This document shows positions 45,997 to 54,068 of a stretch of DNA of 64,000 bases, piece after piece. Source of the DNA: Agromyces albus (GTDB taxonomy: Bacteria; Actinomycetota; Actinomycetes; Actinomycetales; Microbacteriaceae); NCBI RefSeq assembly GCF_004134825.1, contig NZ_SDPN01000015.1, forward strand, positions 29,708-93,707. Reading direction: 5' to 3'. Every line of letters begins with the position of its first letter. Positions within the stretch are counted from its first letter, which is position 1. Below the pieces are notes generated by a model, which saw only the letters and a list, made by a program, of their open reading frames with translations, was not told the origin of the DNA and made no database searches. The position numbers and the translations under genes are program-made.

Positions 45997-48196
45997 AACG
46001 ATCGCCACGCCCGTCATCGACGACTGGGTGCTCGCCGCCGTCGGCGAGGGGCGGCACTCCGACCCGCACTCGGTGCTCGGCCAGCACGGATTCACGGCTC
46101 CGGCCGATCCTCGGTCGCTCACCGTCATCCGGACCCGCCGTCCACTCGCCGAATCGGTCGAGGCGGTGCTCGACGACGGCGTCGCGCTGCCGCTCGAGCA
46201 TCTCGGGTACGGCGTCTGGGGAGGCGCTGGAGCGTTCGGTCCCGTCGGCTACCGCGTGCGCGCGAGCTATGGCGACGGATCGGAATGGACGAGCGACGAC
46301 CCGTACCGGTTCGCTCCGACGATCGGCGAGCTCGACCTGCACCTCATCGGCGAGGGCCGGCACGAGGAGCTCTGGCGCGTGCTCGGCGCACACCACCGCG
46401 AGCACTGGGGCGTCGGCGGCGGCGTCCACGGCACGGCATTCACCGTGTGGGCACCGCACGCCCGCGCCGCTCGCGTCGTCGGCGAGTTCAATCGCTGGGA
46501 CGGCACTGCGCACGCGATGCGCAGCATGGGCGGGAGCGGCGTCTGGGAGTTGTTCATCCCAGACCTCGAGCCCGGCTCGGTGTACAAGTTCGAGCTCCTC
46601 ACCTCCGCCGGCCATTGGGTGATGAAGGCCGACCCGATGGCCCGGCAGGCCGAGGTCTCCCCCGCGACCGCCTCCGTCGTCAGCGTCAGCAGCCACGACT
46701 GGGGCGACGGTGAGTGGATGGCGCGGCGAGCGTCGACGAACGCGCACGAACTGCCCATGAGCGTCTACGAGCTGCACCTCGGCTCCTGGCGGCCCGGCAG
46801 GGGCTACCGAGAGGTCGCCGACGAGCTCATCGAGTACATCGACTGGCTCGGCTACACGCACGTCGAGTTCATGCCCCTCGCGGAGCATCCGTTCGGCGGA
46901 TCGTGGGGCTACCAGGTCACCGGCTACTACGCGGTCACGTCGCGATTCGGCAGCCCCGATGACCTCAAGTACCTCATCGACCGCCTGCATCGAGCCGGCA
47001 TCGGCGTGATCATGGACTGGGTGCCGGGTCACTTCCCGAAGGATGAATGGGCCCTCGCCCGCTTCGACGGCGAGCCGCTCTACGAGCACGGCGATCCGCA
47101 ACGCGGGGAGCAGAAGGACTGGGGCACCTACGTCTTCGACTACGGCAACCCCCGTGTGCGCAACTTCCTCGTCGCGAACGCGCTGTTCTGGCTCGAGGAG
47201 ATGCACATCGACGGGCTGCGCGTCGATGCGGTCGCGTCGATGCTCTACCTCGACTACTCGCGTGAGGCGGGCGATTGGACGCCGAACATCCACGGCGGCC
47301 GCGAGCACCTCGAGGCGATCGGCTTCCTGCAGGAGGCCACGGCCACCGCCTACAAGCGGAACCCCGGCATCGTGATGATCGCCGAGGAGTCGACGAGCTG
47401 GCCCGGAGTCACCGCGCCGACCACGAGCGGCGGCCTCGGCTTCGGCTTCAAGTGGAACATGGGCTGGATGCACGACACCCTGCAGTACATCTCGAAAGAC
47501 CCGATGTACCGCTCGCACCATCACCACGACCTCACGTTCTCGTTCCTCTACGCATTCAGCGAGCACTTCGTGCTGCCGATCAGCCACGACGAGGTCGTGC
47601 ACGGCAAGGGCTCGCTCATTCGCAAGATGCCGGGAGACCATTGGCAGCAACTCGCCAACGTGCGTGTCTACCTCGCGTACATGTGGGCGCATCCCGGCAA
47701 GCAACTGCTCTTCATGGGGCAGGAGTTCGGCCAGCTCTCCGAATGGAGCGAGGAGCGCGGCCTCGACTGGTGGATCCTCGACCAGCCCACCCACCGTCAG
47801 CTCGCCGAGTTCGTCGGCGCGCTCAATCGCTGCTACCGGCAGAGGCCCGAGCTGTGGGAACTCGACGATGACGCCGCAGGCTTCGAATGGATCGAGGGCG
47901 GGGCCGCGGCGCACAACATCATCGCGTTCCTCCGCTACGATCGCGCCGGCAGGCCGCTGCTCTGCGTCGTGAACTTCGCGGGCGTGCCGCACGAGGGCTT
48001 CCGGCTCGGCTTGCCGCGGTCGGGCCGCTGGACCGAGATGCTGAACTCGGATGCCGCGGAGTTCGGCGGTTCGGGCGTCGGCAACCTCGGCGGGGTCGAC
48101 GCCGTCGATCGCCCGTGGGCGGGGCGCCCGGCCTCGGGCGATTTCACGCTCCCGCCGCTCGCGGCGGTCTGGTTCACGCTCGATTCCGGTGGTTGA
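45989..48196 (+). CDS. glgB: 1,4-alpha-glucan branching enzyme
   Basis: Introduces alpha-1,6 branches into the polymer made by GlgE. The 735 residues have two N-terminal beta domains (GlgB type), then the barrel with GLRVDAVASMLYLDYS (nucleophile Asp), VMIAEESTSWPG (acid Glu) and ISHDEVVHGKGSL (third acid). The C-terminal beta domain ends DSGG. The last codons and stop fall in a dispersed palindromic repeat that continues downstream. Confidence 0.96.
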   Translation: MPETIATPVIDDWVLAAVGEGRHSDPHSVLGQHGFTAPADPRSLTVIRTRRPLAESVEAVLDDGVALPLEHLGYGVWGGAGAFGPVGYRVRASYGDGSEWTSDDPYRFAPTIGELDLHLIGEGRHEELWRVLGAHHREHWGVGGGVHGTAFTVWAPHARAARVVGEFNRWDGTAHAMRSMGGSGVWELFIPDLEPGSVYKFELLTSAGHWVMKADPMARQAEVSPATASVVSVSSHDWGDGEWMARRASTNAHELPMSVYELHLGSWRPGRGYREVADELIEYIDWLGYTHVEFMPLAEHPFGGSWGYQVTGYYAVTSRFGSPDDLKYLIDRLHRAGIGVIMDWVPGHFPKDEWALARFDGEPLYEHGDPQRGEQKDWGTYVFDYGNPRVRNFLVANALFWLEEMHIDGLRVDAVASMLYLDYSREAGDWTPNIHGGREHLEAIGFLQEATATAYKRNPGIVMIAEESTSWPGVTAPTTSGGLGFGFKWNMGWMHDTLQYISKDPMYRSHHHHDLTFSFLYAFSEHFVLPISHDEVVHGKGSLIRKMPGDHWQQLANVRVYLAYMWAHPGKQLLFMGQEFGQLSEWSEERGLDWWILDQPTHRQLAEFVGALNRCYRQRPELWELDDDAAGFEWIEGGAAAHNIIAFLRYDRAGRPLLCVVNFAGVPHEGFRLGLPRSGRWTEMLNSDAAEFGGSGVGNLGGVDAVDRPWAGRPASGDFTLPPLAAVWFTLDSGG

Positions 48197-48233
48197 GTAG
48201 CGCCGGGCGATGCCGGCCGCCTATCGAAACCAC
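48188..48233. repeat. Palindromic repeat with arms GTGGTTGAGTAG / CTATCGAAACCAC
   Basis: GGTGGTTGAGTAGCG at 48188-48202 faces CTATCGAAACCAC at 48221-48233 around a GC-rich middle. The type of sequence is familiar as a dispersed intergenic repeat in Microbacteriaceae genomes (from memory). It includes the glgB stop codon and can form a terminator-like hairpin. Confidence 0.65.
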
Positions 48234-48274
48234 TGCCGCGGCGCCGGCGACGTCGCGGCTCGGCGGGCTGCCCG

Positions 48275-49213
48275 TCAGTAGAGCAGGTTGGTGAGGCGCC
48301 GGCGCGCGGCGATCACTCGCGGCTCCTCGGTGCCGACGACCTCGAAGAGCTCGATGAGGCGCTCGCGCACCCGGTTCTTGCCGTCGGCGTCGAGGGTCGG
48401 GAAGAGCGTGAGCAACCGATCGAACGCGTCGTCGACATGGCCGCCAGAAAGGTCGAGGTCGGCGACGTCGAGCTGCGCGTCGAGGTCGCTGGGCGCCGCC
48501 GCAGCGGCGTTGCGGATCGAGTCGAGCGTCTTTCCCGCGAGCCGGCCGAGCAGGTTCGCCTGGGCGAGGCCCGCAACGGCGAGCGTGTCGCGCGGATCTT
48601 GCGCCATGGCGGTGCGATAGGCGGATGCCGCGGCCTCGAAGTCGCCGCGCTCGATCGCGTCGTACGCCTCCTGGTGCAGCGGCGGCAGCGGCTCCTCGAC
48701 GGGCTCCTTCGACTCGCCTTCGGCAGGCGCGTCGCTCGACTCGACTCGCCCGGAGACGCCGTGCTGCGCACCGAGCTCGAGCAGCTGGTCGAACACCTGG
48801 TCGATCACGTCGTCGGGCTGGACGCCCGCGAAGAGCGGCACGGGCTGGCCTGCGATCACGGCGACGACCGTGGGGATCGCCTGCGCCTGGAACGCCTGGA
48901 CGAGCTGCGGGCTGCGGTCGGCATCGGCGGTCGCGAGCACGATCCGGCCGTCGCGCGCTCGCACGAGTCGTTCGAGCGACTCGACGAGGGTTCGCGACTG
49001 CTCGCTCCACGAGGCCCAGAGCGCGACCACGACCGGCACGGTACGGGAGAGCTCGAGCGTGGAGCCGAAGGCCGCGTCATCCGTCTCGAAGACGATGGCG
49101 TCGCCGGACGCCGCGCCGGCGGGGCCGGCCGGCTCCTGCTGGCGCTGCACGAGCGCCGACAGGTCGACGGCTCCGCGCAGGCCCGGACCGTTCGGGGAAA
49201 TGGGGTTCGTCAT
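48275..49213 (-). CDS. Thioredoxin-fold/TPR protein without CxxC (YbbN/CnoX-like)
   Basis: A 312-residue soluble protein. The N-terminal 30 residues are disordered. A thioredoxin fold follows (VPVVVALWASWSEQSRTLVESL, VQAFQAQAIPTVVAVIAGQPV); at the active-site position it has SEQS instead of CxxC, so it has no dithiol chemistry. A helical TPR-like C-terminal part (HQEAYDAIERGDFEAAASAYRTAM and NLLGRLAGKTLDSIRNAAA) resembles YbbN, a co-chaperone. Its ATG overlaps the stop of the large upstream gene (ATGA). It may help protein folding. Confidence 0.88.
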   Translation of the reverse strand: MTNPISPNGPGLRGAVDLSALVQRQQEPAGPAGAASGDAIVFETDDAAFGSTLELSRTVPVVVALWASWSEQSRTLVESLERLVRARDGRIVLATADADRSPQLVQAFQAQAIPTVVAVIAGQPVPLFAGVQPDDVIDQVFDQLLELGAQHGVSGRVESSDAPAEGESKEPVEEPLPPLHQEAYDAIERGDFEAAASAYRTAMAQDPRDTLAVAGLAQANLLGRLAGKTLDSIRNAAAAAPSDLDAQLDVADLDLSGGHVDDAFDRLLTLFPTLDADGKNRVRERLIELFEVVGTEEPRVIAARRRLTNLLY

Positions 49214-51078
49214 GGGACCTCCGAGGCTCCGATGAGGCTCTCGGACCAGCCGAGCAAGCGGATCTGCTCGCCTTCGCCGGTGCCGACGCCTGGGACGTAG
49301 AAGAGCAATTGGATACCGATCACGCGCTGCACGCCCTTGGCACTTGCCCCGGTGAACCCGGACAGGGCGGCGCCTGGGGCACCTGCCTCGAAGGCGATCG
49401 TGCCGCCGTCGTTCGGCGTGACCTTCTCGGTCTGCTCGATCGACACGGTGACGAGCGCTCCCGCGTTGTTCGTCGCGAGCGCGACGGTGGGACTGTCGCC
49501 GACCACGTTCGAGAAGTTGATGTCGGCCGTGGGAGGCAGGCCGTCACGGATCGCCTGCTGGCCGGTGACGCCGAGCTGCTCGCGCAGCACGTCGCCCTCG
49601 GGGTCGAACATCGACGCGAACGCCGACTCGTCGCCGTTGAGCAGCACGTCGCCATATGCAGAGGCGACCTGGCCCGTCGGCATCACGAGGCCCTTGTACT
49701 CGGGGCTGATCGGCGACGCGCCGACGACCGCGGGCGCCACCGCCGGAACGTCGGCGTCGGGAGCGAGTGCCATCGCGTACTCGATCCGGTAGTTCTCGCG
49801 AGGCGATTCCTGGGTGAGCACGAGCGCGGTCGGCGCGACCGTGGGGTCGTCGGCGTTCTTCGCGATCGTGAGCACGGTTCGCGGCCATCCGGTGGCCTGC
49901 TGCGGCAGGGTCAGGGTGAGCGGCGAAGCGGGGATCGCCGGCGGCGCGGGGTGCTCGGGCAGCGCGCCCCGGATGGCGTAGTTCGCCGTTCGGGCTTCGA
50001 GCGCGGGACCCGTGAAGCGCTGCGCTGCCGCGTCGGCATTGCCCGCAGCGTCGACCTCGTTCGCGAACACGGCGATGCGGCGCATGATGCGCTCCATCTG
50101 GGGCACGGTGACCGCGGGCTGGGCGCCCTCGTCTTCGGACTCTTCGGCCGGCTCGCCCGTGACGGCGGGCACCGCCGGCGCGCTCGTGGCCGGGGCGTCG
50201 CCGCCCTGGTCGAAACTCGGCCAGTAGTCGGCGGAGCAGGCGCTGAGCACGAACGCTGGGAGCACGAGGAGCGGCACGAGCGCAACTCGCTTCGAGCGCC
50301 CGATCGCGCGTCGGCCGCCGCCCGTCAGCTGGCTGCGGCGCGTCGACGGCGGCTTCGGTGCACTCGGAAGCCTGCCGCGCGGCCCCTTGGGAAGGTTGCG
50401 CCGCGGGCCGCGGGAGCGGCGATGCCGCGCGAACCCGGAGATCAGGAGCCATGAACCGGCGAGGAAGACGAGCGCGCCACCGGCGATGAGGGGTCCTGCC
50501 CAAGGTGTCGAGTTGTCGAGCGGCCAGGCGATCGACAGCCGTGACGGTACGGGCTCTATGCCGTCGGACGCGATGATCACCGAGATGCCATCGGGCATGT
50601 CGACCGTGGTCGTGAGACTGTTCTCGTTGGTGAACTCGTCGAGCCAGAGGTCGGAGCCTGCAGGCGACACCGCGGCCTCCTCGGTCTCGACAGGGGCATC
50701 GGGCGTCGGCGTCGGCGTCGGCTCCTCGTCGATCGTCTCGTCGTCGGCGGATTCCGCGGTGACGACCTCGCTCACGAGCTCATCGGACTCGGGGTCGTGC
50801 TGCACGGCGATGTACGGCGAGTCTCCGAGCCATGCCTCCACATCGGAGCTGCGACCGTAGGCGAGGAAGACGGTGTCTGCGCCCGATACGGTGAGCGTCT
50901 GCTTGCCCGGGTGCGCTGCGAGGACCTCGGGTTCGAGGACGATGTAGTCGGCGTCGCCCTCGACCTCGGCTGAGAGCGATACCCGGTCGGGATCGAGGAG
51001 CACGGTGCGCTGGGCGATACCGAGCCCGATCATCACGGCCGCAGCGATGAACGCCACGATTGCGAAGACGAAGCGCAC
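49210..51078 (-). CDS. Large envelope protein with internal lipobox, 622 aa
   Basis: A membrane helix at residues 4-24 and a second at about 196-216 flank an extracytoplasmic domain of 170 residues that includes an acidic TPTPTP linker. A strongly basic loop (217-264) follows. Then comes a signal-peptide-like hydrophobic stretch ending in a lipobox at Cys281 (VLSAC). The C-terminal 340 residues are an extracytoplasmic domain with no recognised fold (ERIMRRIAVFANEVDAAG, FYVPGVGTGEGEQIRLLGW). The GTG at 51078 has GGAGG upstream. Homologues are sometimes labelled glycosyltransferase, but I see no such domain. Function unknown. Confidence 0.8.
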   Translation of the reverse strand: MRFVFAIVAFIAAAVMIGLGIAQRTVLLDPDRVSLSAEVEGDADYIVLEPEVLAAHPGKQTLTVSGADTVFLAYGRSSDVEAWLGDSPYIAVQHDPESDELVSEVVTAESADDETIDEEPTPTPTPDAPVETEEAAVSPAGSDLWLDEFTNENSLTTTVDMPDGISVIIASDGIEPVPSRLSIAWPLDNSTPWAGPLIAGGALVFLAGSWLLISGFARHRRSRGPRRNLPKGPRGRLPSAPKPPSTRRSQLTGGGRRAIGRSKRVALVPLLVLPAFVLSACSADYWPSFDQGGDAPATSAPAVPAVTGEPAEESEDEGAQPAVTVPQMERIMRRIAVFANEVDAAGNADAAAQRFTGPALEARTANYAIRGALPEHPAPPAIPASPLTLTLPQQATGWPRTVLTIAKNADDPTVAPTALVLTQESPRENYRIEYAMALAPDADVPAVAPAVVGASPISPEYKGLVMPTGQVASAYGDVLLNGDESAFASMFDPEGDVLREQLGVTGQQAIRDGLPPTADINFSNVVGDSPTVALATNNAGALVTVSIEQTEKVTPNDGGTIAFEAGAPGAALSGFTGASAKGVQRVIGIQLLFYVPGVGTGEGEQIRLLGWSESLIGASEVP

Positions 51079-51166
51079 GAATTACCTCCAGTGCCGCGGT
51101 GGGGGGCGGCTTCCGACAAAGACATTCCACACTACTGGCGGTGTCTGGGAGTCTCCTAACCGCGAG

Positions 51167-51208
51167 CTGTGCAGGACGTGTCATTGAGACCTGTGGAGGA
51201 CGTGTCAT
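51167..51208. repeat. 18-bp direct repeat upstream of DivIVA-type gene
   Basis: CTGTGCAGGACGTGTCAT at 51167-51184 recurs as CTGTGGAGGACGTGTCAT at 51191-51208 (one mismatch), start to start 24 bp. It ends 20 bp before a TACAAT box, covering the -35 area. Confidence 0.85.
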
Positions 51209-51227
51209 GCCGAATGCCGCGTGCCCG

Positions 51228-51233
51228 TACAAT
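51228..51233 (+). promoter_or_regulatory. -10 box TACAAT for the coiled-coil gene
   Basis: TACAAT lies 55 nt before the ATG at 51289 and is the best -10 match in this divergent region. Confidence 0.45.
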
Positions 51234-51288
51234 CGGATCACATCCCGCATGCGCCCCCACGAACGCGGGACACGATCCCGGAGGAAGA

Positions 51289-52905
51289 ATGTCCGTCGAA
51301 GAGACCGAGTTCACGCAGGTGTTCCGCGGGTATGACAAAGACGAAGTCGACCAGAGCATCAACGGTCTTCGTCGCGAGATCATCGCCGCGAACAATCAGT
51401 CTGCTGAGAACGCCAAGGAGAACAAGCGGCTCCTCGCCCGCATCGAAGAGCTCACCGCCGAGCTCGAAGAGGTCGGCAGTCCCACGTTCTCCGGACTCGG
51501 CACCAAGCTCGAGAACACGCTCCGGGTCGCCGAAGAGCAGTCCACGAGACTCATCGCGCAAGCCGACATCGATGCCGAGAAGCTCCGTCGCGCCGCCGAA
51601 GACGAAGCGCACCTCATGCGCTCCGACGCGCACGAGCTCGCAGAGCGCACGCTCACCGAGGCACGTGCCCAGGCCAGCCGCATCCTCGAGAACGCGCGCG
51701 CCGAAGCCGACGACATGATCTCCCGCTCGCAGGAGTCGAGCGAGCAGCTCCGCCAGGACGCGGCACGCGACGCGGCAGCCATCCGCGGCGCCGTCGCGAC
51801 CGAGACCGCCGAGCTGCGCACGAGCGCCAAGCGCGAGTCCGCGGCAATGGTCGCGGCAGCCGAGCGCAAGGCGTCCGAGATCCTCGTCGCCGCCAACGCA
51901 GAAGCCACCGAGGCCCGTGCGACCGCCGCCGGCCTCACCCAGGAGACCGAGCAGACCCGCGCCGAGGTCGCGATCGAACTCGATCGCGCTCGCGCAGATC
52001 TCGCTCGCGAGACCGAGCAGGCCCGCATCGATCTCGCCTCCGAGACCGAGCAGGCGCGACTCGACCTCGCCCGCGAATCGGCCGAGGCCCGCGCCGCGAT
52101 CGATGCCGAGATCGCCGAGCGTCGGGCCGCCCTCGTCCACGAACTCGAGCAGGCCCGCACCGACCTCGACCGCGAGCTCGAGGCCAGCCGCGCCGAACTC
52201 GCCGAGCAGCGCGAGCAGGCGAAGGTCGACCGTGAGCGTGAAGCCGAGGCGGCTCGCTTGAAGATCCAGCACGAGCTCGAGCGCATCCGCGCCAAGCACG
52301 CCGCGGACCTCGAGCAGATGCGCGCCGACCTCTCGCTCGAGCAGGAGCAGGCTCGCGCCGACTTCGACGCCGAAGCGGAGCAGGCCCGCATCGATCTCGA
52401 CAACCAGCTCACCGCGATGCGCAAGAAGACCACGCACGAGGTCAACCGCATGCGTCGCGAGATCGAGAAGGCTCACCTCGACCTCGAGTCGGAGCTCGCC
52501 ACCAAGCGCGACGAAGCCGAGCAGGAGCTGCTCGAAGCGCACCAGGAGGCCGTCGCACAGACGCAGAAGTTCCTCGACGACGCCAACGCCGAGCTCGCCG
52601 AGGCGGTCGCCCGCACGGCGGAGAGCCGCGCCGAGGCCGACCGACTCGAGACCCAGGTGCGCACCGAGATCGCCAAGGTCCGCGACAAGGCCGACGACGA
52701 GGCGCGCGACCGCATCGCCGCCGCGCACCAGCAGGCTCGCAAGCTCATCTCCGACGCCGAGGAGCGCACCCGCGCCCTCGTCGCCGACGCGGAAGACCGT
52801 CTGTCGCAGATCAAGATCGAGCGCGACGCGGTCGCCGGGTACTTCGAGAGCCTGCGCGGTGTGCTGACGCAGGCCGAGCAGGTGGCCGCGCAGAGCCGTC
52901 GCTAG
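51289..52905 (+). CDS. DivIVA-domain protein with long hendecad coiled coil (Scy/FilP-like)
   Basis: A 538-residue coiled-coil protein. The start MSVEETEFTQVFRGYDKDEVDQSINGL (residues 1-27, quoted in part) resembles the membrane-binding DivIVA N-terminus, with F-x-x-GYD. Residues 70-218 are helical and Ala/Arg/Glu-rich. From about 219 to 394 the sequence is a run of 11-residue repeats with consensus E-x-E-Q-A-R-x-D-L-x-x. The C-terminal third is also helical. No Trp or Pro interrupts the repeats. The ATG has GAGGAA. Probable cytoskeletal or polar-growth scaffold; 22 bp before an AI-2E permease gene. Confidence 0.88.
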   Translation: MSVEETEFTQVFRGYDKDEVDQSINGLRREIIAANNQSAENAKENKRLLARIEELTAELEEVGSPTFSGLGTKLENTLRVAEEQSTRLIAQADIDAEKLRRAAEDEAHLMRSDAHELAERTLTEARAQASRILENARAEADDMISRSQESSEQLRQDAARDAAAIRGAVATETAELRTSAKRESAAMVAAAERKASEILVAANAEATEARATAAGLTQETEQTRAEVAIELDRARADLARETEQARIDLASETEQARLDLARESAEARAAIDAEIAERRAALVHELEQARTDLDRELEASRAELAEQREQAKVDREREAEAARLKIQHELERIRAKHAADLEQMRADLSLEQEQARADFDAEAEQARIDLDNQLTAMRKKTTHEVNRMRREIEKAHLDLESELATKRDEAEQELLEAHQEAVAQTQKFLDDANAELAEAVARTAESRAEADRLETQVRTEIAKVRDKADDEARDRIAAAHQQARKLISDAEERTRALVADAEDRLSQIKIERDAVAGYFESLRGVLTQAEQVAAQSRR

Positions 52906-52927
52906 ACCGAGAGACCGCGTCGCCCCA

Positions 52928-53992
52928 GTGAAGATCCAGAACGCGTTCCGCATCGGTCTCGTCGGAACGCTCGGGGTCGGCCTCGGCCTGCTCATCCTCA
53001 CGTCGCTCGCGACGCTGTCGACGATCATCACCTACATCGGCGCGGCACTCTTCCTGGCCCTCGGCCTCGATCCGGCGATGAGCTGGCTCGAGCGCCGAGG
53101 GCTGCCGCGCTGGGCTGCGATCATCATCGTGATGACCGGGGTCGGCCTCCTCGTCGCCGCCCTCGTGCTGGCGGTCGTGCCGATCATCGTCGACCAGGTC
53201 AGCCAGCTCGTCGACGAGCTGCCCCGAATCGTCGCTCGTGTGAACTCGGAAGACTGGATCGAGGCGCTCAAAGAGCAGTTCCCGCAGGTCCCGATCGACG
53301 AGATCAACGCGCAGATCACGAGCGGACTCACCGACTTCTTCACGAACCCCGACAAGCTGAGCGAGCTCGCCGGCGGTGTGCTCCAAGTGGCCGTCGCCAT
53401 CGGCACCGGCGTGTTCGCCGTCATCATCGTGTTCATCCTCATGCTGTACTTCGCGGCGTCGCTCAACACGATGAAGCGCGCGACCTACCAGCTCGTTCCG
53501 GCGTCCAACCGTGAGCGGTTCGCCGACCTCACCGAGCAGATCACCCAATCGGTCGGCCGCTACGTGCTCGGGCAGGTCTCCCTCGCCGCCGTCAACGGCA
53601 TCCTGAGCTTCATCTTCCTGTCGATCATCCGGGCCCCGTTCCCGGCCGTGCTCGCCTTCATCGCCTTCCTGCTGTCGCTCATCCCACTGGTCGGTACGCT
53701 GACGGGCTCGATCATCATCGTGCTCGTCAGCCTCATCCCCGGGCTCGGTTCGCCGCTCACCGCCCTCGTGGCCGCTATCTACTACCTGGTCTACATGCAG
53801 GTCGAGGCCTATGTACTGAGCCCTCGCATCATGAACCGCGCGGTGAAGGTACCGGGCGCGATCGTCGTGATCGCGGCGCTCGCCGGCGGTTCACTGCTCG
53901 GCATCCTCGGCGCGCTCATCGCGATCCCCGTCGCCGCGTCGATCCTGCTCATCATCAAGCAAGTCGTGGTGCCGCTGCAGAACGAGCGGTGA
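52928..53992 (+). CDS. AI-2E family transporter
   Basis: A 354-residue membrane protein with about eight helices of the PF01594 type. Conserved segments are ALFLALGLDPAMSWLERRGLPRWAA, the periplasmic stretch VDELPRIVARVNSEDWIEALK, and the late motif FPAVLAFIAFLLSLIPLVGT with its conserved PLVG turn. Members export various metabolites or Na+; autoinducer-2 export is proven for only some. The GTG is weakly supported by nearby GAGAG. It lies 22 bp after the hendecad-protein gene, likely co-transcribed. Confidence 0.88.
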   Translation: MKIQNAFRIGLVGTLGVGLGLLILTSLATLSTIITYIGAALFLALGLDPAMSWLERRGLPRWAAIIIVMTGVGLLVAALVLAVVPIIVDQVSQLVDELPRIVARVNSEDWIEALKEQFPQVPIDEINAQITSGLTDFFTNPDKLSELAGGVLQVAVAIGTGVFAVIIVFILMLYFAASLNTMKRATYQLVPASNRERFADLTEQITQSVGRYVLGQVSLAAVNGILSFIFLSIIRAPFPAVLAFIAFLLSLIPLVGTLTGSIIIVLVSLIPGLGSPLTALVAAIYYLVYMQVEAYVLSPRIMNRAVKVPGAIVVIAALAGGSLLGILGALIAIPVAASILLIIKQVVVPLQNER

Positions 53993-54045
53993 CCCCGGTC
54001 TCACACGGCCGCCGGCTTCACCTTCACGTACCGTCGTGACGTCGG

Positions 54046-54068
54046 GCGACCGGTGTTCAGCCGGTCGC
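54046..54068. terminator. Hairpin between convergent genes at 54 kb
   Basis: GCGACCGG and CCGGTCGC form a perfect 8-bp stem with a 7-nt loop. The stop codon of the minus-strand hydrolase (54057-54059) lies in the loop. Serves the AI-2E gene or the hydrolase. Confidence 0.45.

Noticed and set aside
42580..46128. Very long open frame on the minus strand opposite glgE (over 1100 codons), and another of 990 codons opposite ligA
   Set aside because: GC-rich DNA keeps the antisense frames open. Their translations are Arg/Ala/His-rich and lack domain signatures, whereas the opposite strand encodes complete GlgE and LigA.
49210..51078. Annotation as glycosyltransferase
   Set aside because: No nucleotide-sugar binding fold, DxD context or GT signature. 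The sequence is membrane helices plus extracytoplasmic domains.
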